64,000 bases of DNA, taken from NCBI GenBank assembly GCA_027625915.1, contig JANTQA010000033.1:1116001-1180000 (forward strand), in the 5' to 3' direction. Made by a program: the position numbers and the translations under genes. Of this stretch, positions 55,137 to 64,000 are shown in pieces (the stretch's first letter is position 1; each line of letters begins with the position of its first letter). The notes under the pieces are model-generated. The model saw only the letters and a program-made list of their open reading frames with translations. It did not search any database and was not told the DNA's origin. Source of the DNA: Anaeramoeba flamelloides. Its lineage: Eukaryota > Metamonada > Anaeramoebidae.

Positions 55137-56282
55137 TTATAGACATTGGTGTTCTCCTCCTACTTCGTCTTCTTCAAAGTTTTCCAATAAAAAATCATCA
55201 TAAATCGATTGATCAACATTTTCAAATTTTGAAAAAGAAAAAATATCAAGATCGTGGTACACAAAGTTATTCTTACTGTTTTGTTTTGGATTAAAATTAT
55301 TTAAATCATCATGATTTTTTGTATATACTCTTTGAGGAATATTTTGGGTCTTGAAATTATTAATTTCAGAAAACTTTATTGTTGTCATTTCTGTTTTTGT
55401 TTTGGGCTGATTATTTGAATTTTTTTTGTTGCTAATTATTGTGTTTTGGGTTTTGTTTGATTTTGAAATTTTCGTTCTCTGATTTTTCATTTTTGTTGTG
55501 TTTGAATTTGTGAGATTTTGATCATGTGTTAAAGTGTTTGGATAAATAGCTTTTTCGATGACAACCTTTGGGAAATTGCTGTCTAAGTTAAGATGTAAAT
55601 TATCTTTTTCCTTTTTTTGGATAATTTCACTTTGTTTTTCAGTTTCTGGTTGGGGTTGGCCTTGATCTTGATATTCTTCTTTTAATAATTCTTTTAATTT
55701 TTGGACTTCAATTCTCATCAATGAATTTTCATTATTAATTTCCTCAAGTTCACTCTGTAGACGTTTGTTTGTTATTTTCAAGTTTTTGGATTCTTCTTCA
55801 AGTTGTTCCTGATAAAACTTTTTTCTTTTTCGAAACCTTCGTGCATTTCTTCTGTTTCTTTTCTTTTGAATTTTTTCCACTTGCTTTGGCGAGAGGTCTT
55901 CAATCTTTATTTTTTTTTTCTTGACGATCCTTGTCAAAATTAGTCTTGCTCTTTTGTATTTTAGTTCTACTTTCTTGGTTTCTTCACAATCTTGATCAAC
56001 CTTTTCCTCCTTACGTTCATTTTTTATTCCTGTTGTTTGATTTAATTGTTTGACGTCTTGTTGGTCCTGCTCTTCTTCTTCGTCTTCGTCTTTGTCTTCG
56101 TCTTCGTCTTCATTTGTTTCTTCCTCTTGGAGCATTTGTTTTCGTTTTCTTTTGTTAGTTATTTGAAGTGAATTTTTTGATTTGGTTTTTTCTTCTGATT
56201 TGTTGAAATTCTTATTCTGTTTTTGCTGTTGAAATTGTTTTGAACAAGTTTTTGACTTATTTTTGTTTGTTTGGATTGACAT
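55137..56282 (-). CDS. bZIP transcription factor
   Basis: 381 residues, single exon, ATG at 56282. The basic region at ~138-158 (KRNRRNARRFRKRKK) keeps the invariant Asn143-x7-Arg151 and the second Ala (147); Phe150 stands where Ser or Cys is usual, which may shift DNA-site preference. The leucine zipper follows in register at Leu161, Leu168, Leu175, Ile182, Met189 and Leu196, about five heptads, then a Gln/Pro/Glu-rich linker. N- and C-terminal regions are low-complexity (Asp/Glu-rich 54-73; Asn/Lys/Thr-rich after ~215), as is typical of activation or linker segments in AT-rich protists. The C-terminus ends in an acidic patch (NFEEDEVGGE). Acts in the nucleus as a dimer; target genes unknown. 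Confidence 0.93.
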   Translation of the reverse strand: MSIQTNKNKSKTCSKQFQQQKQNKNFNKSEEKTKSKNSLQITNKRKRKQMLQEEETNEDEDEDKDEDEEEEQDQQDVKQLNQTTGIKNERKEEKVDQDCEETKKVELKYKRARLILTRIVKKKKIKIEDLSPKQVEKIQKKRNRRNARRFRKRKKFYQEQLEEESKNLKITNKRLQSELEEINNENSLMRIEVQKLKELLKEEYQDQGQPQPETEKQSEIIQKKEKDNLHLNLDSNFPKVVIEKAIYPNTLTHDQNLTNSNTTKMKNQRTKISKSNKTQNTIISNKKNSNNQPKTKTEMTTIKFSEINNFKTQNIPQRVYTKNHDDLNNFNPKQNSKNNFVYHDLDIFSFSKFENVDQSIYDDFLLENFEEDEVGGEHQCL

Positions 56283-57475
56283 TGTTTGGGGTTATTGGGG
56301 TTTTTTTGTTTTTTTTTTATTCGGTAATAATTAATTTATAATATATTACGAAATGGGACTAAAAAGACCCGAATTTCGAGTTTGAGTTTAGGGAGTGTAA
56401 TGGCGAAGAATGGTATTCCCAAATAATTAGTGGGAATTCAAATTTTTGAAAGTTGTGGAGTTATGGAATAAGTAGTGAAAGTTAGATTGGTTGATGATCT
56501 TCACTTTTGTGAATAGTTTTGTTTTTTTTTTTTTTAGGGGTTGTTTGAAAAGAATAACTGAGCTGAACACTCAAATAAGAACGTTTGAAAGAACTCGTGA
56601 GAGTTAAGGTCTTACAAAAAGAAAAAAGGGAAAAAATGATCTAACCATTTTTATTTTTTTTTGCAAAGTCTCAAAATAAGAACAATGATCATTTAATTTA
56701 TCAATCAAAATCAATTTCAAAAGTTGTCTAACTCATTTTTTTTTATGTCTTTAAAAGAATTTGGGTTGTTTCTTTGTATTTTTTTTTGATAAATTACGTT
56801 ATTTTAATGAAAAAAATTTTTTCTCAAATTTTTTAAAAAGTTTTACATTGTATTGTGAAGTGAAAGATATTTAGATTTTGAAATAAAATTAGGGTGTGTA
56901 GTCAGTGAATTAATGAAAATAATATTGAGCAAAAAATTAGATTCTAATCTATTTCCAAAAAAGTAAGAGAAATTTATTTTAAAATATATTTAATAAACCC
57001 AAACTTGTAAAAAGTATTTAAATTTCCAAAAACATTAACTATCATTTATTAATTCTTGATTATAATTCAATTTTGTTGATAGTATTATATTATTTTAATA
57101 AAAGCTATTAAATTTTCTAATCTCGATTTTATCTGATATTTTTTAAGGCATAAAAAATGGTTATTATTCTTTTCTTTTTGATCAAAAAAATTGTTTTCCT
57201 AACTTTTTTAATTTCATATAAATTTTCAAAGAGAATTGAAAACATATAACGACATTTGATTTTTTTTAAAATCATTTTTAGCCATTTCGTATTTCAACTT
57301 TTTTAATGAAATTGGTCGTACATTTTTTTCACCAAAAAAAGTGTTATTTTTTTTTCATTTTTTGGAAATATTTTATTGAAAATATTTTGAAATAGATATC
57401 TTAGTCATTGATTCAACCTCTATTAATATTAAACTTGATTTAATATCCTTAATTAACATATATCACCACTTATTA
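56283..57475. other. Intergenic upstream of the bZIP gene
   Basis: The first ~300 bases are less AT-rich and may hold the bZIP promoter. Then AT-rich DNA with no ORF or shared repeat recognised. Confidence 0.5.
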
Positions 57476-58698
57476 AGGGACTAGTAACTCTTATTTATTT
57501 TTTTTCCCAATTGTAATAGAGTAATTATTTACATAAGGATACAATTAAACCCGATACGCAACTTCATTTGTCAACTTTAGAGAAATGAATAATCATTTTT
57601 AAAACATTTCATTTTTCCAAAGGAATTTTCAGTCAAAAGATCTGATCCTTTTTTGTTGGGTTTTTGGATCAAATTAGAAAAATAAAAATTTTCAAAAAAA
57701 TTTAATTTTAGAAGAAATATCACTTTTAGTAATTTCTGAGAGTTTTTGTGAGCAATTAACGTTGTGTTTTTAATATTATTTTAAAAATACATGAAAAATA
57801 AATCAAATATTGTATCCTTGAAGATCTAAAAAATTTGAACATTTATTTTATTCACAAATATTTATTATATTTCTTGAAATTTAAAAGACTTTTCAATATA
57901 CTTTTATAAATATCAAGAGTATAAACAAGGAACTGTTTGTAATAAAATCAGGTATTTGATAATATCTATTATTTTTTTTATTATTAGATATATGCATTTG
58001 AATTGTTTTATTTGTTACAAAATCTTGAAAAAATTGAGAAATAAATGTAAAACCTATTTGATACATTTAATCATTGGGTTGTATATCACTTAGTGAAATA
58101 ATTAAGATTGGGTTTATAATTATTAATTATAAATAATCAAATTAAAAAGTATTTCTTGAGATAATAAATTGAACCTTCCAGGTTTTAAAAAAGTATTTCG
58201 GGAGAATTTTTAATTCGATTCTTTGGTTCTTTTTCTCTATATTTTTTTCGTTTAATCCCTAGAAAAAATATATTTGGTCTGTTCTTTGAATCAAAAAATT
58301 ATATTTTTTACAAGTTTAAAATAAATATTGTATTTTTTTTGAGATTAAGTAGATTTTTTAAACTTGGTTATTTTAGAACTTAGTGGTTTCATTTTTTAAG
58401 TGTATTTTTTGTAAACTTCCTTTTATAATTATAAGATTTCAATCTTCTTTAAAGAAAATAATTTTTTTTAAATAATTTGGAAATATGTTGGATTTTGAAC
58501 TTTTCAAAAATAGGAAAAATGGATCAGACTTTTAAAAACAATAATTCATTTCTGAAAATAGTATTAAAAGTAAACCATGTATTGTAGTTACCAGATTTTC
58601 ACTTTATTTTTCAATTTCAAGATACGGTAAATTTTTTTTTTAATTTGTTAGTAAATTTACTTGAACATTTTTTTTAGTTTACTAGTCCCTTAAATGAT
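57476..58698. mobile_element. TTAA-type non-autonomous element, most intact copy
   Basis: Inverted ends: left TTAAGGGACTAGTAACTCTT, right (inverse) TTAAGGGACTAGTAAACTAA. ~1.2 kb, non-coding. The reverse complement matches most of 31175-33965 apart from that copy's insertions. Being compact with both ends legible, this copy defines the family in the window. Confidence 0.75.
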
Positions 58699-59914
58699 TT
58701 TTTATGAAATGTAAAAAAAAATGCCCGACTTTTTTGGAAATACCTTATATATATATCTTTCAAAAAATTACTGTATTCTTTCCTTTATCTTTTGAGATCA
58801 AAAATAACAATAAAATTTAAAATTTTTGGAAATTTAAAAATTCTACCCATTTAAATTCTTAAATGGAAGTGATTAGTTTTTACACAACCAATCATTTTTA
58901 GATAAACTCTTGATTCTTATTAATATTTGTATAGTAAACTAGATAATATTTGAATTATCAAAAATGGTTTGGTTGTGGAAATGACAATCGATGAACAATT
59001 AAGAATTTGATTATTCAAAATCTAAATATACAAAAAAATTGAAAAATTTTGAGTTCTCCTGGTGCTCTCGAGATAAATTGTATATTTCAACAATATTTTT
59101 ACCCCTTTATCCATCATAGTAACTTTATTTTTGATAATCCAATAGGATTTTGGGACAAAATATTTTTCTCTATTTTTTTTTTTTATAAAGAAGAATTTTT
59201 CAACTTTCAACTAAAAATAAGAAACTTGATACTTGATAATCAACTTTAATTTGAATCAAAATAATTAATTGTTTTTTTAATTTTATCTTTGAAATCTAAA
59301 AAAAAAAAATTTGAAAAAAGTCAATTTATCATTAGGAAAATTGTTAGATCAGATTAAACTCATTCATTTCAGAAACATTAACAATACTTATAAAAAAAAA
59401 GATCAACAAAATTTCATTTTGATTTTTAAACAAAACTAGCCAGTGTTTTACTAAAACAATCAAAAAAAAAAAAATATAAATAATTTATTTTGGATTTCAA
59501 TATGACAAACTATCAAAGTAGTAACTCAAAAAAAAAGGAATTTTAAAACGAAATTAACGAATTATTTTTGGTCAATTTACTTTATCTTGAAATAAATTCT
59601 CTCATTTCCTTTTTTATTTTAAAAAAAAATACAAAAGGTTAAAAATAAAAAGAACTTTGAAATTATATGAATTTTATTGAACAAAACCTATTTTCTGAGA
59701 AATAAATAAATTATTTATTTTAAAAATTAATGATCAAAAATATTTAATCTTTATTGAAAAAAGATAGATTTAAAAAAAAAAGAATATTTTTTTTAGAAAT
59801 ATAATTTTTTTCAAGATTATTTTGCAGATTTCTTTTGAAAAAAAAAATGATAAAAAAAAGTAAAATTCTAAATAAAAATTTTGAACGTTCTCTTTATAAA
59901 AGGATTAATACTCA

Positions 59915-59945
<31 letters not shown>

Positions 59946-59948
59946 CTT
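58699..59948. other. Intergenic, nothing recognised
   Basis: AT-rich, ending in a long T run (59924-59945) immediately beyond the stop codon of the next gene, in its 3' flank. Confidence 0.5.
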
Positions 59949-62900
59949 TTATCCTACCACATTCTCTTCAATTTCTTTTTTATTTTCTTCTTTTTTATTT
60001 TCTTCCTCTTCCTTTCCCTCTTCCTTTTCCCTCTCGTTCTCCTTCGAGTTTTCTTTCGCTTTCTCGTTCTCGTTCTCGTTCTCCCCCCTCTCGTTCTCCC
60101 TCTCCCTCTCCTTCTCCTTCTCCTTCTCCTTCTGCTTCTGCTTCTCCTTCTCCGCTTTCTCCCTTCGTCTTTTTTCGAATTCATATTCTACAGGTATATT
60201 TAAATCTTCAACATTATAATTTGTTAGTTTCTTGATTATCTTCTCAAATACATTTAAAAATTCTAAATTCTCTTTCCATTTACCAAATCTTTCCTTTATT
60301 AAATGACAATTATCTAACAAGTTTTTAGTATTTTGTATCAGAAGAATTTTAAAAGTGAGTAATTGCAGCAAATCACTAATGTGATTCAAAATCAACAATA
60401 AATAATTTGAAGCTTTGTTGGATAAAAACACTTTTTGTAAATTGATTTTATAAATATTTTCAATTATTAATAACGCATCCTTCTCAATCAGTTTGTTGTG
60501 TAATAATTTCAAAATAAATAATTGAATTTTGAAAGATGTTTCTGAAGTATTATCTGATAATTTGGTAGCACAATTAATGAAATTGAGATATTGTCTTTCA
60601 GGTATAGAGTATTGAATATCCATATCGATTATTTTTGATAACAAATTCAAATAATCAGAAGAGTTTTCTTTATTTGAATAAAGCACCGAGGGCAATATTA
60701 CTATTATTAATTGAAGAGTTTTATTGGTTAGATCATCTTGGTTAAATTGCAAAGCCTTAGTTATTAGAGATTTGATAATTTTATGGAAAAGCATATTATT
60801 AACCAAAGTAATCATTGAATTATTTAAAGTTTGGTCAATGATTAAAACATTATTTTGGAAATGAGAAATGAATTTGTTATATTCCAAATAAATTATATTC
60901 AATATTTTGAAAAGAGATTTCCCATTTAATGAAATTAACAGATGATTATTAAACAATTGCAATCCTTTGTTTGTCAATTCTTCTGAAACCTGTGCATAAC
61001 TGAAAGCTAATCTAAAAAGTATTGGATCGGCCTTTTCTTTATTTTCCCAATTTTTATCGAAATCATTATCATTTTGGATCTCGATATTATTTATTATCAA
61101 AGCAATTATTTCAAATGATTTCAATAATAATTTAATTTTACGATTCTTATTCCCCATTGAAGAGATATTCATTGGCGCAATTACTTTTCCATTATTTGAT
61201 CTAATTTTCGCTGGTCGTAAATCTCTCCATAATCTACAGATGAATTGGGTCAAATTATTTAATAGTTTATTTTCATAAAAGTTTTGATAATCAAAAGGCA
61301 ATCTGAACAGATTTTTGATATAGTCAATTGACTTTTTAGGATTCCTATAGGGGTTTAATTCCTTGGTTAAAGTTTTTAAGGTATTTGTACGGAATGTAAT
61401 ATTATTAGAAAGGAAATCAATTAATTTTAAAAAGGTGCTTGAACTTTTTGGATAATTGTCTTCCCAAAAGAATAATTCTGTAACAAATTTTTGAAGTTGA
61501 TTGGAATCAATCAAATATTTTTCAACATCTTTTTGGTAATTTTGTGCTAACATTATTAAAATTTCGAAATATATGACTAACACTATTTCATTATAATAAA
61601 TATATAAATCTCCTAATTGTAATTTAAAGTTCATTGTCAATAATTGATTCATTTTTTCTTCAGATTGAGACAAAATATTCAATGTTTCATAATTGTTGAA
61701 ATTCAAACAATTTTTCCATAGAATAAATAATTGGCGAATATGAAGATCACAACTATAATCTTTTGATTTTAATTTTAATAATAATTTCCAAATATTTTCG
61801 AAATTTTGATTGAATATTGTTAAATATTTTTCTTTATTTTGGCTTTTTTCAATAAAATATGAGATTAAATTTAAATATTCGGTTAATTTATAAAAATCTG
61901 CACCTTTGGGTGCACGATAAATTATTATATAATTTGTATTATCTGTTGGATAAATTTCTCGAGTTAATTGGGGTAATAAACTAAATAAATAATTGAACCA
62001 ATCAAATAATATATCCTCATCTTGCTTATTTTCTTTTTCCTCTTCTTTTTCTTTTTCTTCTTCTTTTTCTTTTTCCTTTTCTTTTTCCTTTTCCTTTTCC
62101 TTTTCCTTTTCCTTTTCCTTTTCTTCATTGCCTTCATTTTTGATTTGATCATCTTTTTCCCTTTTCCTTTCATCTTCTTTTTCTTTTTCATTTTGATTTT
62201 CATTTTTTTTCTCATTTTCATTTTTTGATTTGTTCTCTTCACCATCTTCTTCTTTAATTCCTTTTTTCTCCCCATTCTCTTTGTTATTTGAATTTTCTAA
62301 AAAAATTAAATCCTTTATTAAAATTGATGCCTGTACTCTAGCCATGTCTGTTCTTTGTTTGACCAAAAATGGTATTACCCATTTATCTTTATTGACTATT
62401 AGCCAATTTTTAACGACCCCATTATTTCTAATCAATTCACTTAAAAATTGAATTGAAATGGTTATTATCCTAGATAATATTGATCCCGAAGTTAAAAAAT
62501 TGATAAATTTTTCCATTACTTGGTTGATTTTCTGTTCATAGCCTATATCTTTAATTGCCAGCAAAATTTTAAAAATAATTAAATATCTACAATAACCTTC
62601 TGAAGAAATATTATTAGTTTTTTCCAAGATGTGCTCAATTAATTGGTTATATAATGAGGGATTTTCCCAACAAATGTGCAATAATAATTTGCCTAAAGAC
62701 TCATTATTGGTATCCTTTTTCATCGCCTTTTGATAAAAAATTGATTTAAGTAGCATATAATTATCTAATTTGGAAATTTTCATTGGCTTCAATTCACCGT
62801 TTAGAACTAATTTATCTATTGTTATGGGCAATGTAACTTTGTTTTCATTATTTTGATAATTTTTTATTTCCAAATTTAATTCCTGGATTCTTTTTTTCAT

Positions 62901-64000
62901 ATCAATGATTTTATTTTTCATTTTCTTTAATTCTTCTTCCTCTTCAATTGCAGATAAATAACTTGAATTGGCACCAAAATCGTTTCTATTAGCCTCCCTC
63001 TCTTTTAAAATAATTTGATTTCGAATTATTAGTATCTGATTATGAACTTCCTCCTCTGGCAAATTATCTTCATTCCCCAATAAGGTATCAATTTGCGTTT
63101 GTAAGACTTTAACTTCATCTCTTAAATTGGAGCTTGACTTTACATATTCTTGGGCATTGAGATAACCCTTTTGAATTCGTGATTCAATGAATTTAATACC
63201 ATTCTTTTCAATATCATTTATTTGTTCATCAATTTCATTAATCAATTTTTTATTTTCATTTTCAACCGATCCCTGGATGTTGAATTGAATGTATGTCGTC
63301 AAATTTTCAATCAGTGGGATTAAATGGAACATTTGCTTTTTTTTTATTTCCTTTAATGCAGAACTTAAACTACTGCCATAATAATAATTATTGGAATTAT
63401 TTTTTTTGGGCACAAATCCAATTGGAGATTTATCACCTAAATAGAAATTAATTAAAACAGTAATTAAATTGACATTCAAAAAATATTCAACAAATAAGGA
63501 ATTAATATTTGCCAATTCAATAAAGATTTTAAAATAATCTGCTGGGATGCTATTGACCTTTTCTTTAATTTTCAATAAGCTAATTAATTTTTCTAAGATT
63601 TTGATACAGTCTGATTGGAGCTTATGATTTGATTTATGTTCTAATTTATAAAAATCTTGTTCATATTCTTTATATTGCTCAGTTAAATCGCTTTTACCCA
63701 AATTAAAATTCAGTTTGTTAAAAATGGAATGTCTTGTTTTTAATTCAATTAAATCCTTTTCAAATAATTCTCTTTCCTCCTTTTCGTTAATCAATAATTT
63801 GCAACAAGACAAAACTAATGGTAATAATTTTTCCCATAATTCCTTAGTTGGACAATCAAAAAATAGTTCTGTCATCCAATTTTTACCTTCTTTCGTCATT
63901 TCATTTAAGAAATATTTGCAACAATCCAAATCCTTTTCAAAAAATTTATTAAATACAATTATCCATTTATCTAATTCTTTTTTTTCAGTCGAATGGAATA
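59949..64000 (-). CDS. C-terminal part of a giant USP9X/USP24/USP34-like deubiquitinase; 5' end outside window
   Basis: 1349 codons are visible; the frame is open to base 64000 and the longest internal reading begins at a non-ATG codon, so the gene continues to the right. Seen: FLNEMTKEGKNWMTELFFDC with P-T-K-E-L, the helical 'stranded' region found after the catalytic domain of these enzymes; NFYLGDKSPIGF; a coiled coil at ~residues 245-395; LLLHICWENPSLYNQLIEHI, close to the LLRFCCWENPQF of USP9X; armadillo-like helices throughout; an internal Glu/Lys tract (bases 62020-62290); and a Glu/Lys/Arg-rich C-terminal tail. The Cys and His catalytic boxes are not in view and would lie upstream. 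No intron is needed in this 4 kb. Confidence 0.75.
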   Translation of the reverse strand, partial: FHSTEKKELDKWIIVFNKFFEKDLDCCKYFLNEMTKEGKNWMTELFFDCPTKELWEKLLPLVLSCCKLLINEKEERELFEKDLIELKTRHSIFNKLNFNLGKSDLTEQYKEYEQDFYKLEHKSNHKLQSDCIKILEKLISLLKIKEKVNSIPADYFKIFIELANINSLFVEYFLNVNLITVLINFYLGDKSPIGFVPKKNNSNNYYYGSSLSSALKEIKKKQMFHLIPLIENLTTYIQFNIQGSVENENKKLINEIDEQINDIEKNGIKFIESRIQKGYLNAQEYVKSSSNLRDEVKVLQTQIDTLLGNEDNLPEEEVHNQILIIRNQIILKEREANRNDFGANSSYLSAIEEEEELKKMKNKIIDMKKRIQELNLEIKNYQNNENKVTLPITIDKLVLNGELKPMKISKLDNYMLLKSIFYQKAMKKDTNNESLGKLLLHICWENPSLYNQLIEHILEKTNNISSEGYCRYLIIFKILLAIKDIGYEQKINQVMEKFINFLTSGSILSRIITISIQFLSELIRNNGVVKNWLIVNKDKWVIPFLVKQRTDMARVQASILIKDLIFLENSNNKENGEKKGIKEEDGEENKSKNENEKKNENQNEKEKEDERKREKDDQIKNEGNEEKEKEKEKEKEKEKEKEKEKEEEKEKEEEKENKQDEDILFDWFNYLFSLLPQLTREIYPTDNTNYIIIYRAPKGADFYKLTEYLNLISYFIEKSQNKEKYLTIFNQNFENIWKLLLKLKSKDYSCDLHIRQLFILWKNCLNFNNYETLNILSQSEEKMNQLLTMNFKLQLGDLYIYYNEIVLVIYFEILIMLAQNYQKDVEKYLIDSNQLQKFVTELFFWEDNYPKSSSTFLKLIDFLSNNITFRTNTLKTLTKELNPYRNPKKSIDYIKNLFRLPFDYQNFYENKLLNNLTQFICRLWRDLRPAKIRSNNGKVIAPMNISSMGNKNRKIKLLLKSFEIIALIINNIEIQNDNDFDKNWENKEKADPILFRLAFSYAQVSEELTNKGLQLFNNHLLISLNGKSLFKILNIIYLEYNKFISHFQNNVLIIDQTLNNSMITLVNNMLFHKIIKSLITKALQFNQDDLTNKTLQLIIVILPSVLYSNKENSSDYLNLLSKIIDMDIQYSIPERQYLNFINCATKLSDNTSETSFKIQLFILKLLHNKLIEKDALLIIENIYKINLQKVFLSNKASNYLLLILNHISDLLQLLTFKILLIQNTKNLLDNCHLIKERFGKWKENLEFLNVFEKIIKKLTNYNVEDLNIPVEYEFEKRRREKAEKEKQKQKEKEKEKERERENERGENENENEKAKENSKENEREKEEGKEEEENKKEENKKEIEENVVG

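Noticed and set aside
60000-60180. Arg/Lys-rich protein in an alternative frame of the USP-like tail
   Set aside because: It is a frame-shifted reading of the Glu/Lys/Arg repeat; the main frame continues from a conserved protein.

Overview
The window is a strongly AT-rich nuclear segment from a protist. The genes are eukaryotic (ATAD2-type AAA+ ATPase, VAMP7-type SNARE, UCHL5-type and USP9X-type deubiquitinases, calponin, bZIP factor). Introns have AT-rich GT...AG ends, several proteins carry long Glu/Lys or Asn runs, and the intergenic DNA is full of transposon relics. The species cannot be named from the sequence. A free-living amoeboid lineage with a low-GC genome, such as Anaeramoeba or an amoebozoan, would fit, but that is inference.

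Layout. Bases 1-6.1 kb hold a long ATAD2/Yta7-like gene, 5' incomplete, whose first AAA domain is interrupted in frame by an intein-like block (1728-2882). From 6.1 to 10.4 kb there are old repeats and a LINE relic. A major-facilitator transporter lies at 10.4-12.3 kb (-). From 12.3 to 18.9 kb there are a foldback element, a TTAA-flanked DNA element, and a LINE interrupted by hairpin-module clusters and by a Tc1/mariner element. An unrecognised 483-residue gene lies at 18.9-20.3 kb (-). The 21-28 kb stretch is a repeat zone with seven copies of a ~200 bp palindromic MITE, a tRNA-like sequence, a long TA/TG microsatellite, a second LINE and another foldback. A short ORF (-) and a three-exon VAMP7-like gene (+) are divergent at 28.9-30.3 kb. 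From 31.2 to 35.0 kb lie nested TTAA-ended elements. A UCHL5-like gene (36.7-41.3 kb, -) has a ~3.6 kb intron full of repeats. An acidic CxxC protein is at 44.4-45.6 kb (+), a three-exon calponin-family gene at 50.0-51.6 kb (+), a tandem duplication with an occupied and an empty MITE site at 52.2-54.0 kb, a bZIP gene at 55.1-56.3 kb (-), a TTAA-ended element at 57.5-58.7 kb, and the C-terminal part of a giant USP9X-like deubiquitinase runs off the right edge (59.9-64.0 kb, -).

No operon-like or pathway clustering is visible. The host genes are housekeeping types (chromatin, membrane fusion, ubiquitin removal, actin binding, transport, transcription), separated by several kilobases of repeats.

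The two most notable signals are the intein-like block in a nuclear chromatin ATPase, and a mosaic repeat built from interchangeable hairpin modules, found at ten sites, whose content differs between otherwise duplicated loci.
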